Below are positions 26,658 through 35,719 of a stretch of 64,000 bases of DNA, in pieces. This DNA comes from Ilyobacter_A sp963675185 (lineage in GTDB: Bacteria; Fusobacteriota; Fusobacteriia; Fusobacteriales; Fusobacteriaceae). Positions within the stretch are counted from its first letter, which is position 1, and each line of letters opens with the position of its first letter. The notes under the pieces were generated by a model, which saw nothing but the letters and a program-made list of their open reading frames with translations, made no database searches and had not been told where the DNA came from. Both the position numbers and the translations under genes were made by a program. The stretch lies in contig CAXXOH010000002.1 of the NCBI GenBank assembly GCA_963675185.2, positions 372,001 through 436,000 on the forward strand. The letters are read 5' to 3'.

Positions 26658-26706
26658 AAACCTTCCTAAAGTAATTTTTAACAATCTTACTTTAGGAAGG
26701 TTTTTA
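26658..26706. terminator. Long terminator hairpin
   Basis: AAACCTTCCTAAAGTAA (26658-26674) pairs over 17 bases with 26687-26703. A T-run follows on each strand, so it can serve both directions, including the isomerase-like pseudogene to the right. Confidence 0.8.
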
Positions 26707-26789
26707 ATTCTGTTAAAAGCTTATAAATTTTAAAATTAAAAATATATACCTCATGTACTAATTTCTCAAATATGAGTTTTATCCTATTG

Positions 26790-27113
26790 CTACATCCCCT
26801 TAATTTCTTTTACAATTTCACGTTCTTTTGCCGCTCTGCCCCCGAAAGATTGAATCGGCTTAACTTCCCACTGAAGAGAACCCCATATTGGTATATCCCT
26901 TAAAATTAGATCCACCTCTTCGTTTGATGATACTTCTATTCTAAATATAAATGCCCTATCTCCTACTGGAAGACCACCAGCAATAATTTTTTTGTTTTCT
27001 TCAAGCTCAATGAGTTTATCAAAACTTGGGATAACTATATTTTCCAATACATAAATAGCTTCTTACTGTGACGCAAATCCAGGACCACCTGATTCGATTA
27101 CTAGGTATTTCAT
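26790..27113 (-). pseudogene. Muconolactone-isomerase-like small protein, nonsense codon 17
   Basis: From ATG 27113 the frame reads MKYLVIESGGPGFASQ, then TAA at 27065-27063, then EAIYVLENIVIPSFDKLIEL and DRAFIFRIEVSSNEEVDLIL with SLQWEVKPIQSF. It is a 107-residue MIase/YCII-like ferredoxin-fold protein, a family of small dimeric proteins found beside stress genes in anaerobes. The single nonsense codon would leave only a TTG start at 27047. I regard it as a recent pseudogene. Confidence 0.75.
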
Positions 27114-27334
27114 TTCTTTTCCACTTTCTTAATATTGTCAACCAATAGATATAAAACAACGGATGTATAAAACTAACTTACCCAACAATTAACAGTACAA
27201 TATACGGAACAACATAAAAAACAGAAAGAAGATTTTAGACAACCCTTCCTGCTATTGGTTCGAAACATGAATTCTCCATCCACTGCAGACCATACAACTT
27301 CGACTGTACCTCAATTATATTTATGTGTAAATAA

Positions 27335-28697
27335 CTCGACTTGTGCAAATTTTTAAATCTAAATTGTTCAATATCTAATTTTTGGCGAATTCAAACTGAG
27401 AACCCTAAATAATCAAGGACTTTTTCCTCTGAATGGGTCTCTTCGTGTAATTCAATAATTAATTTTACCAATTTTGTGTTGCTGATTTTTATGAAATACT
27501 TTATTGTATCACCTAATGTATCTAATTTTAATTTGGCTTTAAATTTAATATTACATAAGAACACATAAGCTGTATATACTAACCGCCAAAATCTTTTGAT
27601 ACCTTTAAGAGACCTCATTTCACAGTGATCCAATCCAAGATTTTCTTTTTGGTTCCTGTAGTTTGTCTCTATCTCCCAACGGTTTCCATAGTAAGAAATG
27701 ATTTCTTTATCTGAAAGGGAAACATCTGTTGATATTATGTGTTTAGGTGATTTTTCTGGATTGAACTCATCTATCCAGCTAAGCACAACTACACAATTTT
27801 CTATACCCTTTATAGGTCCTTCATACCTGTAAGTATAGAATCTGCGACCATTAACCTTGAAAGTTTTTAGATGTTTGGGGTTTATCTGCGCTCTGAAATC
27901 AGATAGTTTTATACGGATTCCTTGTGAATAAATAATTCTATTAGATCTTAGAGCTCCTATTACTTGATACCCTTTTGATTGGAGTTGATTTATGAATTTG
28001 TCTGAAATATACCAAGAATCCGCCAATACATACGTTGGTTTTTCTAATTGTAGTGTATTGTCTTCAAGAAGAGATATGGCTATTTCGTGCTTAGTTTTGA
28101 ACATGTTTTGTTCGCCATCGCATAATTCTTCTTTCAGATAAACATCAAAATCAAGCGGATAAGAAATACCGCCATTTTTAATGAAGGCACTTACAATACA
28201 GTGAGCCCACTCGCTTTTTTGGGTTACATGTGAGCGAATAAATCCCATACCTTCAATTTTTTTAGAGTTTGAAGATTTTGTAATAAGAGTGTCATCTATA
28301 GAGATGAAAATTGGTTCTGAATTTTTATGTGTTTCCGATTTTATGACATCATATACAAAATTTTTCAAAGAGTTTCTGAGTTTTTCTTCATCCCAAGGTG
28401 AGTTATTGAGGAAACGAGTTGTACAGCTCCTGTCCTTAGAATTAAGAGTAAATCTATTTAAATTTGAAATATTCTTTTTTCCTTGTACGCCGATGATACC
28501 AGAAACTATACTGTTCATATGTTGCATTTGAGGCTTTGAAAAATTAAGATCAAGAGCCATATTGAAGTTTACAATTTCATTTAAATTAGGTATAATAAGC
28601 ATCGTAGATCGAATCTCCTTCGGTATGTTTTGTGTGGTGCTTAATTATACCTGTATATTGAGATTTGATCTACTTTTTATTTTTTGCACAAGTCTAG
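27335..28697 (-). mobile_element. IS4-superfamily (IS701-like) insertion sequence
   Basis: The ends are CTCGACTTGTGCAAA (27335-27349) and, reversed, CTAGACTTGTGCAAA (28683-28697). They enclose an intact transposase. It has destroyed the C-terminal end of a cation/proton antiporter gene. Fragments of the same element type occur at 45,649-45,703 (left end only) and 60,721-61,409 (right half). Confidence 0.85.
27391..28602 (-). CDS. IS4-superfamily (IS701-like) transposase
   Basis: Four hundred and three residues. The DDE catalytic points are PIFISIDDTLITK (about 99), YVLADSWYIS (about 192) and the Y(2)R(3)E(6)K signature YYGNRWEIETNYRNQK. The frame is intact. The ribosome site AGGAG lies just before ATG 28602. 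The related broken copy at 60.7-61.3 kb lacks both ends. Confidence 0.92.
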   Translation of the reverse strand: MLIIPNLNEIVNFNMALDLNFSKPQMQHMNSIVSGIIGVQGKKNISNLNRFTLNSKDRSCTTRFLNNSPWDEEKLRNSLKNFVYDVIKSETHKNSEPIFISIDDTLITKSSNSKKIEGMGFIRSHVTQKSEWAHCIVSAFIKNGGISYPLDFDVYLKEELCDGEQNMFKTKHEIAISLLEDNTLQLEKPTYVLADSWYISDKFINQLQSKGYQVIGALRSNRIIYSQGIRIKLSDFRAQINPKHLKTFKVNGRRFYTYRYEGPIKGIENCVVVLSWIDEFNPEKSPKHIISTDVSLSDKEIISYYGNRWEIETNYRNQKENLGLDHCEMRSLKGIKRFWRLVYTAYVFLCNIKFKAKLKLDTLGDTIKYFIKISNTKLVKLIIELHEETHSEEKVLDYLGFSV

Positions 28698-29510
28698 AAA
28701 AATAATTATAAATGGATAATTTGATATCAATACTGAAAAACTAAGGTGCATTGCACTTATCGTAAAAAAAAGAACAAAAATTAACTCTTCTGTATACCTC
28801 TCTAATATTTTAAATATTTTTTCTTTTTTTATGCTGTAATTTACTACAATTATTCCCATTGTCATTGTTGATAAAAGTTCGTCTAAGTTGACCTCCCTTG
28901 CAAAGCCATAGCATAAGGCTAAAAGTCCGATTATAAGAGTTATTAATACCCCTAAGACTTAGGCCGATTATAGATATTGTAATACTGTAATTTATTATTC
29001 CAAGAATGTCATCAAATGCTGCTACCCCCATGATAGTCGAAGTGACTTCACCCTTTGCTTTGTATTCATGTTCTACAGCCAATGTAGCTGAAGGATCAGT
29101 TGGAGATGCGAGAGAAGCCAGTATTAAAGAAAGTGGGATTTAGAATGAGACTATAGAAGCCCCAGGAGAAGAAATAATTATCGGACCAAGTAGTGTTGAA
29201 AAAAATGCAACAAACAAAATGCAAATTCAGATTCGAGTAAAGTTATTAAAATAATTGTTTTCCCCAAAGAACGAATCTTAGAGAAGAGTAATGTGCCCCC
29301 AACAGAAAAGGTTATAAAAGATAACGCTATATTTGTAACGAGATCAGTGTGGGCAACAAATGACTCTGGAATGAAATGAGTTAAATTAGGATTGAGAAGG
29401 ATTCCAGCAAGAATATACCCAGTTACTTTCGGCAACTTAAAATGAGTACATATTTCACCAACAATAAAACCAGTAAATATAATAATTCCAACCGTTAGTA
29501 TTTCTTCCAT
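28698..29510 (-). pseudogene. Cation/H+ antiporter (CPA2 family), frameshifted, 3' end cut by an IS
   Basis: From ATG 29510 the product begins MEEILTVGIIIFTGFIVGEI with KLPKVTGYILAGILLNP, the N-terminal signature of NapA/KefB-like exchangers, and goes on to ITFSVGGTLLFSKI. Further frames give LASLASPTDPSATLAVEHEY and MGVAAFDDILGIINYSIT, which contain the DP/DD ion-binding motifs. At least two frameshifts and one nonsense codon separate these pieces and the IS at 28697 removes the end. A second, intact antiporter of the same superfamily lies at 56.2 kb. Confidence 0.85.
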
Positions 29511-30011
29511 ACTATTTCACCCTTCTTTTTACATTTAACATGGCATTCAAACTCACTAATAAAAATTTTAGAGAAATATTTCAACTATATTTTATTCACA
29601 TTAGTACTAAATCCTGTTTTTTATTTTTTTCTAGTTCATAAGATATTGTAATGAAGTTTATTTTGAATAGAATATAGTTCATAATGTAAAAAACAATCTT
29701 AATGAAAACATAGAAATTTCCAGTAATACTATCTTAAAATATATATTTACAATTAAATTTATTAACCAAATAATTTTCTATACCTCTAAAACTTTTAAAA
29801 AAAACACCTTACAAAAAAGCTCGCCTATTTATAATAAGATCACCTTTTCAACTTAGTAATCTTATTATCTAAACGTTTTTGTGTAGGATTTTAAAACCAA
29901 TTCAAGTATATATTTTTATTGTAGCCTATCCATTTTTTACAAATATATATTAAAAGAACTACATATGGGATCTTATTTTTAATAAATATTAGCTAATTTA
30001 GCTTTTGAGGA
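29511..30011. other. AT-rich gap, nothing recognised
   Basis: About 500 bases, very AT-rich, multiple stops in all frames. An imperfect AAGATCACC/ACTTAGTAATCTT pair near 29,840-29,870 could form a weak hairpin; nothing else stands out. Confidence 0.4.
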
Positions 30012-30227
30012 TCACTTCTTTCTTTTTAAAAAATTTGATTTTATCCAGCTGCGATTCATCCAAATATGAAAAAATGCTAGGAATATAAACGAATAGCCAA
30101 GTTTTGGATGTAGCAAGTAGAATAACTCTGGCAATATAAACCTTCTTAAAAGCACAACTGATACAATGGCTATAAAATTTATCAGAAGAAGCAGGTTTAT
30201 TATTCTCATTAGTATAATTTTTCTCAT
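30012..30227 (-). CDS. Small membrane protein, DUF4405-like
   Basis: Seventy-one residues with two helices: INLLLLINFIAIVSVVLLRRFI and PKLGYSFIFLAFFHIWMNRS followed by a basic tail. The paired His in LHPKLG and FFHIW match the b-type haem-binding pattern of DUF4405/flavocytochrome c membrane subunits, so a small cytochrome b-like anchor is possible (inference). A second overlapping frame (29998-30240) shares the sequence but lacks such structure and is taken as a shadow. ATG 30227 is preceded by GGAGGTA. Confidence 0.6.
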   Translation of the reverse strand: MRKIILMRIINLLLLINFIAIVSVVLLRRFILPELFYLLHPKLGYSFIFLAFFHIWMNRSWIKSNFLKRKK

Positions 30228-30467
30228 AAAATACCTCCATTACAATGAAAATATATAATCATATTCTTTGACTAAATTTAAACTTTTCCTCTATGTACCA
30301 AAATCTATTTCCAAAAGTTTCTAATCTTAAATATCGACATTGAGTTAATTTTATACAAAGTTATGCTTTATCTGAATAGCTTAAGTACTTACAATTAGTT
30401 TCTCTATAAAGAAATAAGGTATTAAAAAATACTTTAATCTTTTAGAATATTTATGAGAGGTGAAAAA

Positions 30468-30524
30468 ATGAAGTTAAAGGTTCTAGGCAGTAAAGAACTG
30501 TTGGAGCCTTTTTTTATTTTTTGA
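30468..30524 (+). promoter_or_regulatory. Leader ORF overlapping an attenuator-like hairpin upstream of mntP
   Basis: An 18-codon ORF (MKLKVLGSKELLEPFFIF) starts at ATG 30468 behind GAGAGGTG. Its codons form the stem AAGGTTCTAGGCAG/CTGTTGGAGCCTT (30477-30510), followed by TTTTTTTATTTTTT. This is a rho-independent terminator inside a translated leader, 100 bases before mntP. Translation through the stem would open it, as in attenuation. No plus-strand gene lies upstream to explain a plain terminator. A manganese riboswitch is the alternative but I cannot match its conserved core. Confidence 0.5.
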
Positions 30525-30624
30525 ATATAGTAATCAATTTGAGCTTGCTTAACTCTAAATTTTAAAGTAAAATATCTCGGATACTTTAAAAATGTAAAAC
30601 AAGATATATATCACGGAGGAACTT

Positions 30625-31191
30625 ATGAACTTTATAACTTTATTTTTTATATCAGTAGGACTTGCCATGGACGCCTTTGCTGTTTCACTTACTGAAGGCC
30701 TTGCTCTAGAAAAAATTCATATTAAAAATATCCTAAGGGCAGCTTTAGTTTTTGGAATTTTTCAGGCAATAATGCCGCTTATAGGTTGGATGATTGGTGG
30801 AATATTTTACGACACAATTTCTAAATTGGATCATTGGGTAGCTTTTGGACTTCTTATTGGTATAGGTGGGAAAATGCTAATTGAAGCTAGAGAAAGTCAG
30901 AAATGCGAAATTGAAGAAAAATGTGAAACTTCTTCAAATATTTTAGTTCTAGGAATTGCAACTAGTATTGATGCTTTAGCTGTAGGATTTTCTTTTTCTC
31001 TACTTCCAGGATTAAATATTTATTCCACTGTAATAGCTATAGGAGTAATTACATTTTTAATTTCTTCTATTGGAGTTTATCTTGGAAATAAAGTTGGACA
31101 GATATTAGGATATAAAGCTGAATATTTAGGTGGATTTATTCTGATTGGTATGGGTATAAAAATACTTGTCGAGCATACCATTTTAAGCTAG
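30625..31191 (+). CDS. mntP: Putative manganese efflux pump MntP
   Basis: One hundred and eighty-eight residues, six membrane helices, standard MntP length. The two halves repeat the family motif: GLAMDAFAVSLTEGLAL (about 13-29) and ATSIDALAVGFSFSLLPG (about 112-129), with the conserved Asp residues in the membrane. It exports Mn(II) and protects against manganese excess. ATG 30625 follows GGAGG. Control is likely at the leader (see 30468-30524). It stands alone with a perfect terminator behind it. Confidence 0.92.
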   Translation: MNFITLFFISVGLAMDAFAVSLTEGLALEKIHIKNILRAALVFGIFQAIMPLIGWMIGGIFYDTISKLDHWVAFGLLIGIGGKMLIEARESQKCEIEEKCETSSNILVLGIATSIDALAVGFSFSLLPGLNIYSTVIAIGVITFLISSIGVYLGNKVGQILGYKAEYLGGFILIGMGIKILVEHTILS

Positions 31192-31262
31192 AATTCTCCT
31201 CTAATACTTTCTAATTAAATCCTAACTATAAAACGGCTATTGAATATCACTACCAAATAGAG

Positions 31263-31292
31263 GAAAATCCAAGTATTAATACTTGGATTTTT
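31263..31292 (+). terminator. Terminator of mntP
   Basis: AAAATCCAAGTATTAATACTTGGATTTT is a nearly continuous palindrome followed by TT; it also could stop leftward transcripts. Confidence 0.8.
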
Positions 31293-31395
31293 CACATATT
31301 AAAACTATTATAGAACGTATTCTTTCGGAGGATTCCCTGAGAAATCTGTAATAGTAGTTTTAACTTCATCTAAGTAAAAAACTCCGAATATAGGG

Positions 31396-31737
31396 TTATT
31401 TTTTGTTTTTATTATTTAGAGCGTCTTCTAGCGCAGCTTTGAACCCTTTGGATGAATAAGTTGCGCCGGCTATACTGTCTATTTGCGACAGATCTTTCCC
31501 TATGCTTGACTCAGATAACTTTTTTAAAGCCTCACTACCAGGTATAGGTGTTTCGGAATGCTCTAAAACCTTAACTGCGATTATCTTATTGCCATCGAAA
31601 TCCGCAGCAAGCTTTATGTCGCTTATGAAACCTTTAGCCTGACCGCTAAAAAAGTTTACTTTCCCTTTTACAGCAAATATACTGATAGCCTGGCCTATAG
31701 CCAGAGCGATTAAAATTGTAATAAAAGTTTTTTTCAA
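31396..31737 (-). CDS. Exported FMN-binding-domain protein
   Basis: One hundred and thirteen residues: signal or anchor helix TFITILIALAIGQAISIFAV, then a single FMN-binding domain (PF04205 type) with GFISDIKLAADFDG, HSETPIPGSEAL and SIAGATYSSKGFKAAL. The SGATxTS-like loop (here AGATYSS) is where FMN is covalently attached through Thr in RnfG/NqrC. It would carry electrons at the outer face of the inner membrane, perhaps to an unseen ferric or fumarate-type reductase. The iron-uptake operon ends 39 bases upstream; the two may be cotranscribed, linking it to iron reduction (inference). Confidence 0.85.
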   Translation of the reverse strand: MKKTFITILIALAIGQAISIFAVKGKVNFFSGQAKGFISDIKLAADFDGNKIIAVKVLEHSETPIPGSEALKKLSESSIGKDLSQIDSIAGATYSSKGFKAALEDALNNKNKK

Positions 31738-31775
31738 AAGTTCTTCCTCCCATTAATTTTTATCTCTATGATCTA

Positions 31776-32501
31776 TTAAAATTCCTTAAAAAGGTGGGCT
31801 ACATAAGTTGTTTTAGGTGAACTTTGAACTTCACCAGGATGACCAACCTGAGCAATTTCACCATTTTCCAATACAACAACCTTATCTGCTATTGATACTG
31901 CGTCATCCTTGTCGTGCGTAACAAATATGGCTGTAGTGCCTGAACTCTTTATAATCTCCTTTAACTCTTTTCTTATCTTGTTCTGAAGATTCGCATCTAG
32001 ATTTGAAAACGGTTCATCCAATAATATTAAAGAAGGGGAGGGTGCCAGAGCCCTGCATAGGGCCACCCTTTGCTGTTGACCTCCGCTTAGCTCGTGAGGA
32101 TACTTGTGTCTATGCTCGTTCATGTTGACAAGGTTTAGCATTTCGTTTATTATTTTTTTCTGTTCTTTTTTACTCTGCTTAGATATCCCGAAGCCTATAT
32201 TTTTTTCTATTGTAAGGTGTGGGAAAAGGGCGTAATCCTGAAATACCATGCCCACCTTTCTTTTTTCTACGGGTATACAACAATTGTCGTCTACAAAATT
32301 TTTGTCATCTACCTTTATAGAGCCGGTTTTTGGGATTTCAAAACCGCTGAGCACCCTTAAAAATGTAGATTTACCACTCCCGCTTTCTCCAAGTACAGCA
32401 ACTATTTCTCCTTTCTCTATATTTAAATAGAAATTTTTTAAAACCTCTTCTTTTGAATTTTCATACGTGAAGGAAATATCCTTTATTTCTATGTGAGCCA
32501 T
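31776..32501 (-). CDS. fbpC: Iron(III) ABC transporter ATP-binding protein
   Basis: Two hundred and forty-one residues from ATG 32501 behind GAGGGGG; the longer frame from 32549 overlaps fbpB and is rejected. Walker A is GESGSGKST, Q-loop FQDYALFPH, signature LSGGQQQR, Walker B LILLDEPFSNLD and H-loop FVTHD. The TOBE-type C-terminus is shorter than in PotA, typical of small FbpC proteins. It powers uptake of ferric iron by FbpB. The start lies one base past the fbpB stop, so the two are translationally coupled. Confidence 0.9.
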   Translation of the reverse strand: MAHIEIKDISFTYENSKEEVLKNFYLNIEKGEIVAVLGESGSGKSTFLRVLSGFEIPKTGSIKVDDKNFVDDNCCIPVEKRKVGMVFQDYALFPHLTIEKNIGFGISKQSKKEQKKIINEMLNLVNMNEHRHKYPHELSGGQQQRVALCRALAPSPSLILLDEPFSNLDANLQNKIRKELKEIIKSSGTTAIFVTHDKDDAVSIADKVVVLENGEIAQVGHPGEVQSSPKTTYVAHLFKEF

Positions 32502-32502
32502 T

Positions 32503-34146
32503 TTATACCCCCTCTTTTTCCCCGAGCCTGTTAAAAAAGAAAATAGCAAGGGAACTTACAAATATTATTATAATAGAATCTATAGAAGCCTCGTGTATCA
32601 TCTCGTCACCGGCGTACTCAAAAGCCTTTGTGGCAAGGGTGTGAAAATTAAACGGCCTCAATATAAGGGTAAGAGGCAGTTCTTTTAAAATATCCACGAA
32701 TATAAGGATAAACGCTCCAAAAATAGATGGGCGTATCATTTTAATGTCCACTTTGAAAAAAGTTTGAGTAGTGTTCATCCCGAGTGATTTTGAAGCTTCC
32801 AAAAAGCTTTTTCCCACTTTGTTGAATCCGGATTCTATAGAGTTGTAGGCTATAGACAGGAATCTAACAAGATAGGCAAAAATAAGTAAAAGTATGCTGC
32901 TTGTTAGCACCAAAATTTTGCTTGAGTTGAATAGAGAGTAAATACCACTGAAAACTTTTTTATCCAATGTCATGAAAAAGATTAGTACTCCTACCGAGAT
33001 AACTGCCCCAGGAATTGAGTACCCAGTGTTTGCAATTTTTGAACAGAACCTTGTAAAACTGTTTTTTCTTATTCTATAATTATTTGCAATCACAGTAGCT
33101 ACAATTATTATTAGAAATGATGTGATAGCTGCAATTGTAAATGAATTTAATACTAGCTCTATAAATTGTAAGTCTATGACTTTTTCATATGATAAAAAAC
33201 TCCAGTTTAAAAGCTGTAAAAAAGGTATGAAGAAACTAAGTAAAAATATAAAAGTACAGATAGTCGTAGCGGAATAGCCGGCTAAACCATCCAATTTTCT
33301 CTTCTTTAAAGGTTTTATCTTTGTTGATGAGAAACCATAACTCTTTCTTTTAGTGATTATCTTCTCGAAAAGCAGTACTATAAATATTGTGAACATAAGT
33401 ATGGATGATAGCTTTATAGCCGAATTCAGATCCCCCAAGGAAAGCCATGTACGGAAAATCCCTGTGCTAAAGGTTGGAATACCGAAATAACTTACAAGCC
33501 CGTAATCGTTAAGCACCTCCAAGACTACAAGGGACACGCCGCCAACTATAGCACCTCTTGATATTGGGAGTACAACTTTGAAGAAAGTATCTAGGTCAGA
33601 TTTCCCAAGAGATTTGGAAGCTTCTATAAGCCCGGCAGACTGTTTGGTAAGAAAGCCCTTTACGATTATAAATACATAGGGAAATAAAGTCATAGAGAAA
33701 ACAAAGATCACTCCGTTAAGATTCATAATGTCGAGTACACCTGGTTTAACCTCGATTCCAAAACTCCTCAAGTAGGTCTGTATTGGACCTGTGTAATTTA
33801 AAATTCCAGCATAGGTATATCCACCTATATATGAAGGGATTGCAAGCGGAAGTATCAATGCCCACTCAAAAAAGCTAGAGAGCGGAAAAGAGTATGCCGA
33901 TAAAAGCCACGCCAGAGAAACCCCTAAAAAGATACAGACTATTGCAGTACCAGATGCTATGATAAAGGAGTTTTTTATATACCCAAAAATAAGGTTTTCT
34001 TTTATATGTAGCCAGTTTTCATTATTTTCGTTAAATATGTTCAAGAATATATTTAATATGGGCATACTTATGAGTGTCACTGATATAAAGCTAAGCATAG
34101 ACCAAGAATCAATATTTATTTTAAGATTTCTTAATAATTTCCCCAT
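32503..34146 (-). CDS. fbpB: Iron(III) ABC transporter permease (two fused domains)
   Basis: Five hundred and forty-seven residues with about twelve membrane helices. Two BPD_transp_1 repeats each bear an EAA loop: EASKSLGKSDLDTFFKVVLP (about 180) and EASKSLGMNTTQTFFKVDIK (about 455). Fusion of both permease halves is the rule for FbpB/HitB. It forms the channel for ferric ions delivered by FbpA. Its start lies 61 bases past fbpA, with a hairpin between (34177-34197). AAAAGGAG precedes ATG 34146. Confidence 0.92.
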   Translation of the reverse strand: MGKLLRNLKINIDSWSMLSFISVTLISMPILNIFLNIFNENNENWLHIKENLIFGYIKNSFIIASGTAIVCIFLGVSLAWLLSAYSFPLSSFFEWALILPLAIPSYIGGYTYAGILNYTGPIQTYLRSFGIEVKPGVLDIMNLNGVIFVFSMTLFPYVFIIVKGFLTKQSAGLIEASKSLGKSDLDTFFKVVLPISRGAIVGGVSLVVLEVLNDYGLVSYFGIPTFSTGIFRTWLSLGDLNSAIKLSSILMFTIFIVLLFEKIITKRKSYGFSSTKIKPLKKRKLDGLAGYSATTICTFIFLLSFFIPFLQLLNWSFLSYEKVIDLQFIELVLNSFTIAAITSFLIIIVATVIANNYRIRKNSFTRFCSKIANTGYSIPGAVISVGVLIFFMTLDKKVFSGIYSLFNSSKILVLTSSILLLIFAYLVRFLSIAYNSIESGFNKVGKSFLEASKSLGMNTTQTFFKVDIKMIRPSIFGAFILIFVDILKELPLTLILRPFNFHTLATKAFEYAGDEMIHEASIDSIIIIFVSSLAIFFFNRLGEKEGV

Positions 34147-34176
34147 GAGAAAACTCCTTTTAAAAATTTAAAAACT

Positions 34177-34197
34177 AGGAGCAGAAACTCTGCCCCT
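34177..34197 (-). promoter_or_regulatory. Intra-operon hairpin between fbpA and fbpB
   Basis: AGGAGCAGA pairs with TCTGCCCCT around a short loop; on the minus strand AGTTTTTAAATTTTT follows. It is placed to end or protect part of the transcripts after fbpA, giving more binding protein than permease, a common arrangement in ABC importer operons. Confidence 0.65.
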
Positions 34198-34207
34198 AAT
34201 CTTAATC

Positions 34208-35245
34208 CTATTTCCAGCCCGCTTTGTCAGCTATCTTTACAGCTTTAGAATTATATTTTCCAAGAAGCTCCAATTGTAATTTATCGGCCTTGAACTCTCC
34301 CCAAGACTTAACTAGTTCAGAAACTTCTACTTCAGAATTTACAGGATATTCATAATTGGCTGATGCAAATTTCCCTTGAGCCTTTTTGCTAGCCAAAAAT
34401 TCTATGAACTTAACAGCATTTTCTTTGTTTTTAGAGTATTTAGTAACACCGGCACCACTTATGTTTACGTGAGCTCCCCTGTTATTTTGATTAGGGAAGA
34501 ACACTCCAACACTCTTAGCCACCTTTACCTCTTCAGGATTTGATGAAGTGAGCATTTTACCCATGTAATATGTGTTCATTATAGCTATATCGCCTTCCCC
34601 GGCAACTACTGCAGTAGCCTGAGCCCTGTCATTTCCTTTTGGATCTCTGGCGAAGTTAGCAACAAGACCCTTTATCCATTTTTCAGTAGCCTCTTCGCCG
34701 TTATTTGCAATCATAGAAGCTATAAGGGACTGATTGTATTCGTTAGATGAAGATCTTACGAGAATTTTCCCTTTCCACTTTGGATTTGCTAAGTCTTCGT
34801 AAGTAGATAGATCTTTTGGATTGACTCTATCTAAAGAGTACACTATAACCCTTCCTCTGGTAGTAAGCCCAAACCACTGATTATCTTTGTCTTTCAAATT
34901 CTCTGGAATCCATTTTTCAAGACTGCTGCTTTTTACACTTTGAAGCAGCCCTTTTTCTTTTGCCCTATAAAGTCTTGCTGCATCCACTGTTATAAGAACA
35001 TCGGCCGGGGTGTCTTCACCTTCCATCTCCAGTTTTTTTATAAGCTCATCGGCTTTCGCCTGAACAACGTTTACTTTTATTCCAGTTTCTTTTGTAAACT
35101 CTTCAAAAAGCTCCTGGTCGGTATCATAGTGCCTGTGTGTATAGACATTTACCTCTTTTTTTCCCTTTTTTCCAAACCAAGAAAAAGCAAAAACTTGCGA
35201 ACCTATTAAAGTTAAAACGGCCAATAATAAAAATATTTTTTTCAT
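34208..35245 (-). CDS. fbpA: Iron(III) ABC transporter periplasmic binding protein
   Basis: Three hundred and forty-five residues. Signal peptide MKKIFLLLAVLTLIGSQVFA, then VNVYTHRHYDTDQELFEEFT at the start of the mature chain, with tyrosines that in FutA/FbpA coordinate Fe(III), and the dityrosine NTYYMGKM near residue 227. The fold is the transferrin-like class II binding protein. It captures Fe(III) in the periplasm and hands it to FbpBC. AGGAGG precedes ATG 35245. Iron-dependent Fur control is expected, but I cannot see an unambiguous Fur box in the 35,246-35,370 promoter stretch. Confidence 0.92.
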   Translation of the reverse strand: MKKIFLLLAVLTLIGSQVFAFSWFGKKGKKEVNVYTHRHYDTDQELFEEFTKETGIKVNVVQAKADELIKKLEMEGEDTPADVLITVDAARLYRAKEKGLLQSVKSSSLEKWIPENLKDKDNQWFGLTTRGRVIVYSLDRVNPKDLSTYEDLANPKWKGKILVRSSSNEYNQSLIASMIANNGEEATEKWIKGLVANFARDPKGNDRAQATAVVAGEGDIAIMNTYYMGKMLTSSNPEEVKVAKSVGVFFPNQNNRGAHVNISGAGVTKYSKNKENAVKFIEFLASKKAQGKFASANYEYPVNSEVEVSELVKSWGEFKADKLQLELLGKYNSKAVKIADKAGWK

Positions 35246-35719
35246 CTTGTTACCTCCTAGTAATATTAGTCATAGAGAATAAAATAGTTTTATCCTCAAA
35301 GTTTTATGTTATAAAAGTACCATTTTTTATCAGAATAGTCAAGAATAAATTTAAAAAATTTAATTGATAAGCTTGCTGGCGTAGAATTAACTGATATCTA
35401 CTACTTGTAAGATTCGGTACATAAGTGTTTAATAGTTTACTTTAACTGCAAAATTTGCGGTTTTGATGTACTCAGAGCTAAGCTCTCAGGCTGTAGACAA
35501 ATTCCTTTGTCTTACAGCTACAGGCACTCTTAAGAGTGCCTATAGCTTATAAAATAAGATGTCGTTTTCTTTAAACCTTAAATTCCAAGTACTTAAAACC
35601 AAATTTTATCTATTTTTTAGTATTCTCATCGAAATTTTTATAAAGATTATGCTATAATAAATTAATCCCTTAGGTAATATAGGCTTACAATTTTATGATT
35701 AAATTGCGAGGTGTTTTAA
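35246..35719. other. Gap with a second copy of an ATPase-gene tail and its terminator
   Basis: About 470 bases. The hairpin AGGCACTCTTAAGAGTGCCT (35523-35542) with TATAGCTTATAAAATAAGA after it, and ATCTATTTTTTAGTATTCTC at about 35609-35628, resemble the terminator at 36091-36112 and the 3' end of the P-type ATPase gene at 36136 (TTTTTTTAGTATCCTCAT). This stretch looks like the leftover of a duplicated or replaced ATPase gene end. The fbpA promoter must lie at its left edge. Confidence 0.5.

Noticed and set aside
29998..30240. 80-residue frame overlapping the small membrane protein
   Set aside because: It is in another frame over the same sequence, has no helix pattern and lies opposite to the better-supported DUF4405-like reading.
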